Source: Cellulomonas sp. C5510 (GTDB lineage Bacteria; Actinomycetota; Actinomycetes; Actinomycetales; Cellulomonadaceae). Taken from it: a DNA stretch of 64,000 nucleotides. The stretch covers positions 3,224,001 to 3,288,000 of the forward strand of contig NZ_CP081862.1 in assembly GCF_019797765.1 (NCBI RefSeq), given 5' to 3'. This document shows positions 20,123 to 35,587 of this stretch, in pieces. Every line of letters begins with the position of its first letter. Position 1 is the first letter of the stretch. A program made the translations under genes and the position numbers. The notes under the pieces are model-generated. The model was not told the DNA's origin and did not search any database. It saw only the letters and a program-made list of their open reading frames with translations.

Positions 20123-21076
20123 TCAGGTGCGCGGGTGCACGCCGGACGCCGCGAGGACGGCGCGGAGGGCGTCCGGGTCCAGCGCCGTGTCCCAGGTCCA
20201 GCGCACGACCTGAAGACCCAGTGCGCGCAGGCGGTCCTCGCGGCGCTTCTCCGCCCAGACCCTGTCCTCGGGCGTCCGGCCGTCCGACACGCCGCCGGCG
20301 CGGTACTTCAGCCGCCCGTCGAACTCCCCCACGAGCCCGAGCTCCGGCCACCAGAAGTCGACCCGGCCGACGACGCCGGCGTCGTCCTCCACCGCGTGCT
20401 GCAGCTCCGGCAGCGGCAGCCCGAGCTCGATCATCCGCGCGCGGCTCAGCGACTCGCCGACCGACTCGGACCGGGCGGAGGCCGCGTCGACCACGCGGCG
20501 CGCGCGGCGCACGCCCCGCCCGGTGCCCGCCGCCTCGAGCTCGGTCGCGAGCCGCGACGACGTCGCCCACCCGCGGTGCAGGGCGTGGTCCGCCGCGGCG
20601 AGTGCGGCCGCGAGCTCCCAGGTGCGGGCGACGTCGACGACGGTGCGCGCCACCCCGGTCACCCGCACGCCGTCGACCGTCACGACGTGGCCGACCGGTC
20701 CGGGCGTCGCGTGGCGCCGGACGCCGGCGGACGACCGGTTGCCGGCCCCGTGCGGGAGCGAGACGTGTACCGACTCCGGCCACCGGCCGACACGCGGGAG
20801 CCGCCAGAGCGCCGCGGCGGAGTCGTGGGTGAACACCGGCTGGCGCAGCCGGCGCGCTGCGGCGAGCACCCGCAGCCGGTGCCGTTCCGCGTCCCCGAGA
20901 CCCTCCCACCGCTCCGCGGTCGTGTAGGCGTCCACCCGCACGCGTACGAGGTCACCGCGGGCGCACGCCGCGCGCAGCTCGTCCCCGGACACCCCGGCGA
21001 GCTCCGCGCCCCTGGTCGTGATCACGCTGTCACGCGCGGCGAGAGCGCTCAGCACCTGCACGGTTCGACGGTCCAC
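20123..21076 (-). CDS. DUF559/Vsr-like putative nuclease with AbiEi-like N-terminal domain
   Basis: 317 residues from a GTG at 21076 preceded by GAGGGTGGGG; a longer start at 21121 is possible. The N-terminal half resembles the winged-helix region of AbiEi-type antitoxins. The C-terminal 110 residues look like a PD-(D/E)XK fold: E208 (SVGESLS), D240 (GRVDFWW), then E251, D253 and K257 in GEFDGRLKYR, followed by EKRREDRLRALGLQVVRW, as in DUF559/Vsr-type endonucleases. Activity on DNA is inferred. It is inserted between tuf and rpsJ and bracketed by inverted copies A and B of a palindromic repeat, which suggests an acquired unit. It could also be one of the many AbiEi-like proteins without a known partner; no toxin gene is adjacent. 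Confidence 0.5.
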   Translation of the reverse strand: MDRRTVQVLSALAARDSVITTRGAELAGVSGDELRAACARGDLVRVRVDAYTTAERWEGLGDAERHRLRVLAAARRLRQPVFTHDSAAALWRLPRVGRWPESVHVSLPHGAGNRSSAGVRRHATPGPVGHVVTVDGVRVTGVARTVVDVARTWELAAALAAADHALHRGWATSSRLATELEAAGTGRGVRRARRVVDAASARSESVGESLSRARMIELGLPLPELQHAVEDDAGVVGRVDFWWPELGLVGEFDGRLKYRAGGVSDGRTPEDRVWAEKRREDRLRALGLQVVRWTWDTALDPDALRAVLAASGVHPRT

Positions 21077-21159
21077 CGCCCCACCCTCGCAGCCACGGCC
21101 CCCCGACCGGCCGCCCTCCACAGCCCACTTCCCACACCTGCGACGCGCACCGCCGATCC

Positions 21160-21250
21160 CGTCGGAGCCTCCGACGGGTCATCGGAGACCTCCGGGGACC
21201 ACCACGATGACGCGCGGCGCCCTCCGAGCGCGTTGGGAGCCTCCGAACGG
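21160..21250 (+). repeat. Palindromic intergenic repeat, copy B
   Basis: Same family as A, C and D, the most diverged copy. The 5' box GTCGGAGCCTCCGAC, the right half of the central stem (CACCACGATGACGCGCG) and the 3' box CGTTGGGAGCCTCCGAACGG are conserved; the left half of the central stem is altered. It lies 83 bp upstream of the DUF559 start and is inverted relative to A, so the 3' boxes of A and B both point outward. Confidence 0.5.
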
Positions 21251-21300
21251 GGGGGTGGGAGGGAGAGAGGGTGGGTGGGAGGGAGGGGTCGGCGGTGGGG
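21251..21300 (+). repeat. G-rich tract with quadruplex potential
   Basis: A run of G3-G7 blocks separated by T, A or AGA on the plus strand, directly after repeat copy B and before the tuf terminator. At least eight G-triplets occur in about 50 bp, enough for intramolecular quadruplexes in DNA. A similar tract follows copy D. Confidence 0.5.
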
Positions 21301-21305
21301 TGCGA

Positions 21306-21337
21306 GAAGGCCCGGGCGCCGTAGCGCCCGGGCCTTC
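21306..21337 (-). terminator. tuf intrinsic terminator
   Basis: A perfect 14 bp stem, GAAGGCCCGGGCGC with its complement, closes a UACG loop on the minus-strand RNA (cUACGg, a stable UNCG tetraloop). It begins 32 bp after the tuf stop codon. No U-tract. Confidence 0.5.
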
Positions 21338-21369
21338 CCGAGTGGTGCTGGTCCCCCGAAGGGGTCAGA

Positions 21370-22560
<1,191 letters not shown>

Positions 22561-22679
22561 TGGGTCCTCCTCAGGACTCTGGTGTAGAGATTGCCGAACG
22601 ATGCGGGGGCTGGTCACCCTCGCGGACGTGCGGTCCTACGGGTCGGGTTGATTGGTCGTACTCGGTTCGACCTGTGGGA

Positions 22680-24797
22680 CTACTCGCCCCGGGTCTTCTT
22701 GATGATCTCGTCGGCAACATTCCGAGGCACCTCGGCGTAGCTGTCGAACTGCATCGAGTACACCGCACGACCCTGGGTCTTCGACCGCAGGTCACCGACG
22801 TACCCGAACATCTCGGAGAGAGGAACCAGGGCGCGGATCACCTTCACGCCCGTCGCGTCCTCCATGGACTGGATCATGCCGCGCCGCGAGTTGATGTCGC
22901 CGATGACGTCGCCCATGTAGTCCTCGGGCGTGCGCACCTCGACGGCCATGACGGGCTCGAGGAGGACCGGGTCCGCCTTGCGGACGGCCTCCTTGAGGAC
23001 CATCGAGCCCGCGATCTTGAACGCCATCTCGGACGAGTCGACGTCGTGCGCCGCCCCGTCGAGGAGCGTCGCCTTGATGCCGACCAGCGGGAAGCCCGCC
23101 AGCACGCCGAGCTGCATCGCGCTCTGGATGCCCTGGTCGACCGACGGGATGTACTCGCGCGGGACGCGACCACCGGTGACGGCGTTGACGAACTCGTACG
23201 TCGCGCCGTCCTCGGAGACCAGCGGCTCGAAGGTCATCTGGACCTTGGCGAACTGGCCGGAGCCACCCGTCTGCTTCTTGTGCGTGTAGTCGATCTTCTC
23301 CACCGTGCGGCGGATCGTCTCGCGGTACGCCACCTGCGGCTTGCCGACGTTCGCCTCGACCTTGAACTCGCGACGCATGCGGTCGACGAGGATGTCGAGG
23401 TGGAGCTCGCCCATGCCGCCGATGACGGTCTGGCCGGTCTCCTCGTCCAGGCGGACGCGGAAGGTCGGGTCCTCCTCGGCGAGCTTCTGGATCGCCGTGG
23501 AGAGCTTCTCCTGGTCGGCCTTCGTCTTGGGCTCGATGGCCACGTCGATGACCGGCTCGGGGAACGTCATCGACTCGAGGATGACCTGCGAGCTCATGTC
23601 CGACAGGGTGTCACCGGTGGTGACGTCCTTGAGGCCGATGAACGCGTAGATGTGGCCGGCCGTGGCCTCGTCGACAGGGTTCTCCTTGTTGGCGTGCATC
23701 TGGAAGATCTTCCCGATGCGCTCCTTCTTGCCCTTGGTCGAGTTCATGACCTGGGCGCCCTGCACGACCTTCCCCGAGTACACGCGGATGAAGGTGAGCT
23801 TGCCGAAGAACGGGTGCGCGGCGATCTTGAACGCCAGGGCCGAGAACGGCTCGTCGGCGTCCGGGTGCCGCTCGATGACGACCTCCGGGTCCTTGACGTC
23901 GTGGCCCTGGATGGCCGGGACGTCGAGGGGCGACGGGAGGTAGTCGACGACGGCGTCGAGCATGGGCTGGACGCCCTTGTTCTTGAACGCCGATCCGCAC
24001 AGGACCGGGAACGCCTCGCCGGAGATGGTGAGCTTGCGGATGCCGGCCTTGATCTCGGCGACCGTCAGCTCCTCACCGCCCAGGAACTTCTCGAGCAGGT
24101 CGTCGTCGGTCTCGGCGACGGCCTCGAGCAGCTCGCTGCGGAACTGCTCGGCCCGCTCCTGGAGGTCGGCGGGGATCCCCTCGATCTCGTACTTCGCGCC
24201 CATCTCGGTCTCGCCGCGCCACACGAGCGCGCGCATCTCGACCAGGTCCACGACGCCGACGAAGTCGTTCTCGGCGCCGATCGGCAGCTGGATGACCAGC
24301 GGCTTGGCCTTGAGGCGGTTCACGATGGTGTCGACCGTGAAGTAGAAGTCCGCGCCCAGCTTGTCCATCTTGTTGACGAAGCAGATGCGGGGGACCTCGT
24401 ACTTGTCGGCCTGGCGCCACACGGTCTCCGACTGGGGCTCCACGCCCTCCTTGCCGTCGAACACCGCGACCGCGCCGTCGAGCACGCGCAGCGAGCGCTC
24501 CACCTCGACGGTGAAGTCGACGTGACCGGGCGTGTCGATGACGTTGATCTGCGTCTCGTTCGGCTTGCCCTTGTTCCAGAAGGCGGTCACAGCAGCGGAC
24601 GTGATCGTGATGCCACGCTCCTGCTCCTGCTCCATCCAGTCCGTGGTCGACGCACCGTCGTGGGTCTCGCCGATCTTGTAGTTGACGCCCGTGTAGTACA
24701 GGATCCGCTCGGTCGTCGTGGTCTTCCCGGCATCGATGTGCGCCATGATGCCGATGTTCCGGACCTTGTTCAGGTCCGTGAGCACGTCCAGTGCCAC
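22680..24797 (-). CDS. fusA: Elongation factor G
   Basis: 705 residues from a GTG at 24797 with GAGGGG upstream. EF-G drives ribosomal translocation and, with RRF, recycling. G-motifs AHIDAGKT (19-26), DTPGHVDF and NKMDKLG are intact, and domains II-V are complete ([38 protein letters not shown]). The histidine-containing KIIPARMF-type region differences cannot be judged here. Normal str order rpsL-rpsG-fusA-tuf. Confidence 0.5.
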   Translation of the reverse strand: MALDVLTDLNKVRNIGIMAHIDAGKTTTTERILYYTGVNYKIGETHDGASTTDWMEQEQERGITITSAAVTAFWNKGKPNETQINVIDTPGHVDFTVEVERSLRVLDGAVAVFDGKEGVEPQSETVWRQADKYEVPRICFVNKMDKLGADFYFTVDTIVNRLKAKPLVIQLPIGAENDFVGVVDLVEMRALVWRGETEMGAKYEIEGIPADLQERAEQFRSELLEAVAETDDDLLEKFLGGEELTVAEIKAGIRKLTISGEAFPVLCGSAFKNKGVQPMLDAVVDYLPSPLDVPAIQGHDVKDPEVVIERHPDADEPFSALAFKIAAHPFFGKLTFIRVYSGKVVQGAQVMNSTKGKKERIGKIFQMHANKENPVDEATAGHIYAFIGLKDVTTGDTLSDMSSQVILESMTFPEPVIDVAIEPKTKADQEKLSTAIQKLAEEDPTFRVRLDEETGQTVIGGMGELHLDILVDRMRREFKVEANVGKPQVAYRETIRRTVEKIDYTHKKQTGGSGQFAKVQMTFEPLVSEDGATYEFVNAVTGGRVPREYIPSVDQGIQSAMQLGVLAGFPLVGIKATLLDGAAHDVDSSEMAFKIAGSMVLKEAVRKADPVLLEPVMAVEVRTPEDYMGDVIGDINSRRGMIQSMEDATGVKVIRALVPLSEMFGYVGDLRSKTQGRAVYSMQFDSYAEVPRNVADEIIKKTRGE

Positions 24798-24839
24798 AGG
24801 TTCAGCCCCTCGGTAGTGGGGTCCGCGCTACTGCTGGGG

Positions 24840-25310
24840 TCACCAGCGGTAGTGGGCGAACGCCTTGTTGGACTCGGCCATCTTGTGCATGTCCTCGCGG
24901 CGCTTGACCGCTGCGCCCAGGCCGTTGCTGGCGTCGAGGATCTCGTTCATGAGGCGCTCGGTCATGGTCTTCTCGCGACGGGCGCGGGAGTAGTCCGTGA
25001 GCCAGCGCAGCGCGAGAGTGGTCTGGCGGACGGGGCGGACCTCGACCGGGACCTGGTAGGTCGCGCCACCGACGCGGCGGGAGCGGACCTCGAGCGACGG
25101 GCGGACGTTGTCCAGCGCGCGCTTGAGGACGACCACCGGGTCGCTCTGCGTCTTCTCGCGGACGCCCTCGAGGGCGCCGTACACGATGGCCTCGGCGACG
25201 GACTTCTTGCCGTCGAGCAGGACCTTGTTGATCAGCTGGGTGACGACCGGCGATCCGTAGACCGGGTCGACGATGAGCGGCCGACGAGGGGCCGGACCCT
25301 TGCGAGGCAT
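24840..25310 (-). CDS. rpsG: 30S ribosomal protein S7
   Basis: 156 residues, canonical length. S7 nucleates head assembly and lies at the mRNA exit. It begins [19 protein letters not shown] and carries [19 protein letters not shown] and [20 protein letters not shown]. Four bases separate it from rpsL; fusA follows after 42 bp. Confidence 0.5.
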   Translation of the reverse strand: MPRKGPAPRRPLIVDPVYGSPVVTQLINKVLLDGKKSVAEAIVYGALEGVREKTQSDPVVVLKRALDNVRPSLEVRSRRVGGATYQVPVEVRPVRQTTLALRWLTDYSRARREKTMTERLMNEILDASNGLGAAVKRREDMHKMAESNKAFAHYRW

Positions 25311-25314
25311 CGGT

Positions 25315-25683
<369 letters not shown>

Positions 25684-25945
25684 TACGTCTCCGTCTGTTC
25701 GGATGGTCTGGTCTGACCGGCACCCGTCACCCTGGACGGCCGGCATCGTGTGCGGATCGTCGCCCGTCGCGCGACTACCCCGCTGGTCTTGCGTCCCGAA
25801 CCGACCCCCGCGCCCGGGCGTGTCGTCCCCGTCCTGCTCCGCACACCGGTCCCGGGTCTCCGGGGTCGAGGTGCGGTGGGGGCGGCCACCCTGCGCTCAC
25901 GGGATGAGCGCGCGCGAGAGCCCGACGGCGCGGGCACGGTGTCCA
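25684..25945 (-). other. Long 5' leader of the str operon
   Basis: About 255 nt between the proposed promoter and rpsL, very GC-rich, with no convincing gene. Several imperfect stems can be drawn but none that I recognise as a known leader class. Confidence 0.5.
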
Positions 25946-25974
25946 ACGTTACTCGCCGGTCCACGCACCGTCAA
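25946..25974 (-). promoter_or_regulatory. str operon promoter
   Basis: On the minus strand TTGACG (25969-25974), a 17 bp spacer and TAACGT (25946-25951): one of the best housekeeping-type promoters in the window, correctly placed between the rpoC terminator and rpsL. Confidence 0.5.
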
Positions 25975-26070
25975 AGCAGGTGGTGGTGGTCCCCAGGCGG
26001 GTCACGACGGGTCCAACACCGCTCCCCCGGCCGGTGTTCCCCGGGCCGTCCGGCCCCGTGGCCGGGACGG

Positions 26071-26112
26071 CCGAGGGGGCCCGCCGCGCGTGCGCGCGAC
26101 GGACCCCCTCGG
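26071..26112 (-). terminator. rpoC intrinsic terminator
   Basis: Outer arms CCGAGGGGG (26071-26079) and CCCCCTCGG (26104-26112) extend inward with G-C and G-U pairs to about 19 bp around a short loop. It starts 12 bp after the rpoC stop and separates rpoBC from the str operon. Confidence 0.5.
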
Positions 26113-26124
26113 ACCGGCGTGACG

Positions 26125-29991
<3,867 letters not shown>

Positions 29992-30070
29992 GGGGTCCTA
30001 CTTCCTTCGCTTGCCGGCCCCGCGGTGGTCGCGGTCCGGCGGACGGAATGGTGCAAGGGGTGCGGGCGGC

Positions 30071-30102
30071 CCGCCGGCCCCTGGTCGCCCAGGGGCCGGC
30101 GG
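30071..30102 (-). terminator. Perfect 14 bp hairpin between rpoB and rpoC
   Basis: Arms CCGCCGGCCCCTGG (30071-30084) and its exact complement (30089-30102) flank a 4 nt loop, starting 10 bases after the rpoB stop. There is no U-tract. rpoB and rpoC are normally cotranscribed, so this may be an attenuator, a processing site or a 3' end protecting stem. Confidence 0.5.
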
Positions 30103-30112
30103 ACGCTCGGCG

Positions 30113-33619
<3,507 letters not shown>

Positions 33620-33695
33620 GAGGGGTCCTTCCCAGCAGATCGAGTTCCCTGCGACGGGCCCGGCGGTTCGCGGTCCCCCGGCCTCGGGCCCCCAG

Positions 33696-33716
33696 GGCAT
33701 CGCGTACTACGATGCC
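33696..33716. promoter_or_regulatory. Inverted repeat in the rpoB leader
   Basis: Perfect 7 bp arms GGCATCG and CGATGCC around a 7 nt spacer, just downstream of the expected start site of the proximal rpoB promoter. It could be an operator or a 5' RNA hairpin. Confidence 0.5.
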
Positions 33717-33728
33717 TGGTGGGCGCGG

Positions 33729-33734
33729 GTTATA
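33729..33734 (-). promoter_or_regulatory. Proximal rpoB -10 box
   Basis: TATAAC on the minus strand matches the -10 consensus at five of six positions, about 110 bp before the rpoB start. No good -35 is seen at 16-18 bp, so this may need an activator such as CarD/RbpA-type factors, or may be spurious. Confidence 0.5.
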
Positions 33735-33767
33735 CGGGATCGCGGGCACAGGCCAGCGCAAAGCGCT

Positions 33768-33796
33768 AGCGTAGTACAGACCTGGCGCTCTGTCCA
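33768..33796 (-). promoter_or_regulatory. Distal rpoB promoter
   Basis: TGGACA (33791-33796), a 17 bp spacer and TACGCT (33768-33773) on the minus strand fit the actinobacterial housekeeping consensus well. The start site would be near 33761, giving a leader of about 140 nt. Confidence 0.5.
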
Positions 33797-33885
33797 CTGT
33801 CCGTGGTATGGGCGTGGCGTCGCCGCCGCACCGCGCCCCCTCACCCGGCGCGCACCCCTCTTCCCCTCCCCTCTCCTCCCGCGCC

Positions 33886-33974
33886 CTCGGAGGCTCCCAC
33901 GGAGGATCGTGGTGGTCCGCGGAGCACCACGATGACGCGCGCCCACCTCCGAACGCGTTGGGAGCCTCCGAACG
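33886..33974 (+). repeat. Palindromic intergenic repeat, copy C
   Basis: Almost identical to copy D over the central stem and 3' boxes. The central stem is TCGTGGTG and CACCACGA around a 10 nt loop containing CCGCGG; the 3' part reads CTCCGAACGCGTTGGGAG and then CCTCCGAACG. It lies about 90 bp upstream of the distal rpoB promoter. It is not followed by a G-rich tract, unlike the other copies. Confidence 0.5.
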
Positions 33975-34050
33975 CACCGTCACCCGGCGCACGCAGTCCG
34001 CGCCCGTCTGACCGGCGCGCTCCCGCACACCCCGCCCGCGGACTCGCACC

Positions 34051-34140
34051 GTCGGAGGCTCCGACGGGTGGTCGTGGTGGTCCGCGGAGCACCACGATGA
34101 CGCGCGCCTACCTCCGAACGCGTTGGGAGCCTCCGAACGG
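34051..34140 (+). repeat. Palindromic intergenic repeat, copy D
   Basis: 90 bp, in direct orientation to C, 165 bp from it start to start. The 5' box GTCGGAGGCTCCGAC is a near-perfect palindrome, the central stem (34072-34079 with 34090-34097) is perfect, and the 3' boxes match C. A G-rich tract and the rplL terminator follow directly, the same order as copy B and the tuf terminator. Confidence 0.5.
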
Positions 34141-34210
34141 AGGGGTGCGGGTGGGGGTGCGGATGCGGGGGTGCGGGAGTGCGGGGGTGCGGGCGGGGGT
34201 GCGGGGACGG
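34141..34210 (+). repeat. G-rich degenerate tandem tract
   Basis: Loose tandem copies of GTGCGGGG on the plus strand between repeat D and the rplL terminator, with more than eight G-runs of three or more. It has quadruplex potential and mirrors the tract after repeat B. Confidence 0.5.
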
Positions 34211-34244
34211 CGAAGGCCCGCACCCCGGGGGGTGCGGGCCTTCG
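34211..34244 (-). terminator. rplL intrinsic terminator
   Basis: A perfect 15 bp stem with arms CGAAGGCCCGCACCC (34211-34225) and its complement (34230-34244) and a 4 nt loop. It starts about 50 bp after the rplL stop and separates rplJL from rpoBC. Confidence 0.5.
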
Positions 34245-34294
34245 CGCGGAGCGTCCGGGCGGTCAGCGCGTGCGCGCCGGCCGGCCGGGGCGGG

Positions 34295-34690
34295 TCACTT
34301 GAGGGTGACGGTGGCGCCGGCGCCCTCGAGGGCGGCCTTGGCCTTGTCCGCGGTCTCCTTGTTGACGTTCTCCAGGACCGGCTTCGGCGCGCCGTCCACG
34401 AGGTCCTTGGCCTCCTTCAGACCGAGAGAGGTCAGGCCGCGCACCTCCTTGATGACCTGGATCTTCTTGTCACCGGCGGCCTCGAGGATGACGTCGAACT
34501 CGTCCTTCTCCTCCTCGGCGGCGGCGTCGGCACCGGCACCGCCGGCGGCCGGGGCGGCCACGGCGACAGCGGCCGGGGCGGCGGCGGTGACCTCGAAGAC
34601 GTCCTCGAACGCCTTCACGAACTCGGAGAGCTCGATGAGGGTGAGGCCCTTGAACTGCTCGATGAGCTCGTCGGTGGTGAGCTTCGCCAT
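34295..34690 (-). CDS. rplL: 50S ribosomal protein L7/L12
   Basis: 131 residues. L12 dimers form the stalk that recruits translation GTPases. The N-terminal dimer domain, an Ala/Gly-rich hinge and the C-terminal domain ([34 protein letters not shown]) are complete. The ATG at 34690 is preceded by GGAAGGAAC and chosen over a longer in-frame start. It follows rplJ by 80 bp and ends before a strong terminator. Confidence 0.5.
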   Translation of the reverse strand: MAKLTTDELIEQFKGLTLIELSEFVKAFEDVFEVTAAAPAAVAVAAPAAGGAGADAAAEEEKDEFDVILEAAGDKKIQVIKEVRGLTSLGLKEAKDLVDGAPKPVLENVNKETADKAKAALEGAGATVTLK

Positions 34691-34770
34691 GATGGCGGTT
34701 CCTTCCGTTCGGTCCTCACCGGTCACGTCGACCGGCGAGGAAGGGTGTGAGCGCCGAAAGCCCTGGTGGC

Positions 34771-35301
34771 TCAGGCAGCGGTGTCGACGGACTCCTGCTT
34801 GACGCGGAGTGCCTCGACGGTGCGCACGGCCTGCGCAGCGGGAGCGGTGAAGAGGTAAGCCGCCTGGAACAGCTTGGCCTTCATCGCACCGGCCGCCTTG
34901 GCCAGCAGGACCTCGCGGGACTCGAGGTCCGCGAGCGTGGTGACCTCCGCAGCGGTCAGGGCGCGCCCGTCGAGGACACCGCCCTTGATGACCAGTGCGG
35001 GGTTCGCCTTGGCGAAGTCACGCAGACCCTTGGCCGCCTCGACCGGGTCACCGGTGACGAAGGCGATCGCGGACGGGCCCTGGAGCGCGTCGTCGATGCC
35101 GTCGATGCCGGCTTCCTTGGCCGCGATCGCGGTCAGCGTGTTCTTCACCACGGCGTAGTTCGCGTTGCCGCTGAGCGACCGCCGCAGCGTCTTGAGCTGC
35201 TTGACGGTGAGCCCGCGGTACTCGGTCAGCACGGCCGCGTTGGACCCGCGGAACAGCTCCGCGATCTCCGCGACGGCGGCTGCCTTGTCCGGCCTCGCCA
35301 T
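34771..35301 (-). CDS. rplJ: 50S ribosomal protein L10
   Basis: 176 residues. L10 anchors L7/L12 dimers to 23S rRNA and autoregulates its mRNA in many bacteria. Conserved [27 protein letters not shown] and [19 protein letters not shown] are present. The ATG follows AAGGATTGCC. It is not preceded by rplK-rplA as in many bacteria; a dehydrogenase gene lies upstream instead, and rplJ has its own promoter and leader. Confidence 0.5.
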   Translation of the reverse strand: MARPDKAAAVAEIAELFRGSNAAVLTEYRGLTVKQLKTLRRSLSGNANYAVVKNTLTAIAAKEAGIDGIDDALQGPSAIAFVTGDPVEAAKGLRDFAKANPALVIKGGVLDGRALTAAEVTTLADLESREVLLAKAAGAMKAKLFQAAYLFTAPAAQAVRTVEALRVKQESVDTAA

Positions 35302-35521
35302 GGCAATCCTTCCGATGGTGGTGCCGCCGGGCGTCGTCCTCGACCCCGCACAGAGGAAGAGCCCCGGCGCAGGCCGGGGCTCGCATCTCGCGCGCTCGCA
35401 CGCACGACCATCGAATCCTCGCCTGCGCGGGCCTCCGCCGGAGCGGGACTTCGGGCGGCTCCGAGCACGCCCCGCGGAAGCGGGAGGAGCACGGGAGCCG
35501 ACGACCTGCGGTCTTGGGCAG
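35302..35521 (-). promoter_or_regulatory. L10-type ribosomal protein leader
   Basis: About 220 nt of untranslated leader for rplJL. The minus-strand RNA contains AAGACCGCAGGUC, GGAGCCGCCCG and CCCGCGCAGGCG elements that resemble the L10-binding leader seen in other bacteria, then a terminator-like hairpin. L10-L12 binding would control the operon. The match is by eye, not by covariance model. Confidence 0.5.
35359..35382 (-). terminator. Attenuator hairpin in the rplJ leader
   Basis: A perfect 10 bp stem (GAGCCCCGGC and complement, 4 nt loop) followed on the minus-strand RNA by UUCCUCUGU, about 58 nt before the rplJ start. The position inside the leader suggests transcription attenuation coupled to L10 binding. 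Confidence 0.5.
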
Positions 35522-35526
35522 CGACA

Positions 35527-35555
35527 AGACTACGGCACGACGGCGTCGCTCCCAA
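35527..35555 (-). promoter_or_regulatory. rplJL promoter
   Basis: TTGGGA (35550-35555), 17 bp spacer and TAGTCT (35527-35532) on the minus strand. It lies between the dehydrogenase stop and the L10-type leader. Confidence 0.5.
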
Positions 35556-35587
35556 ATCCGTCGACGCGCGGCCTGCCCGCCCGGCGT

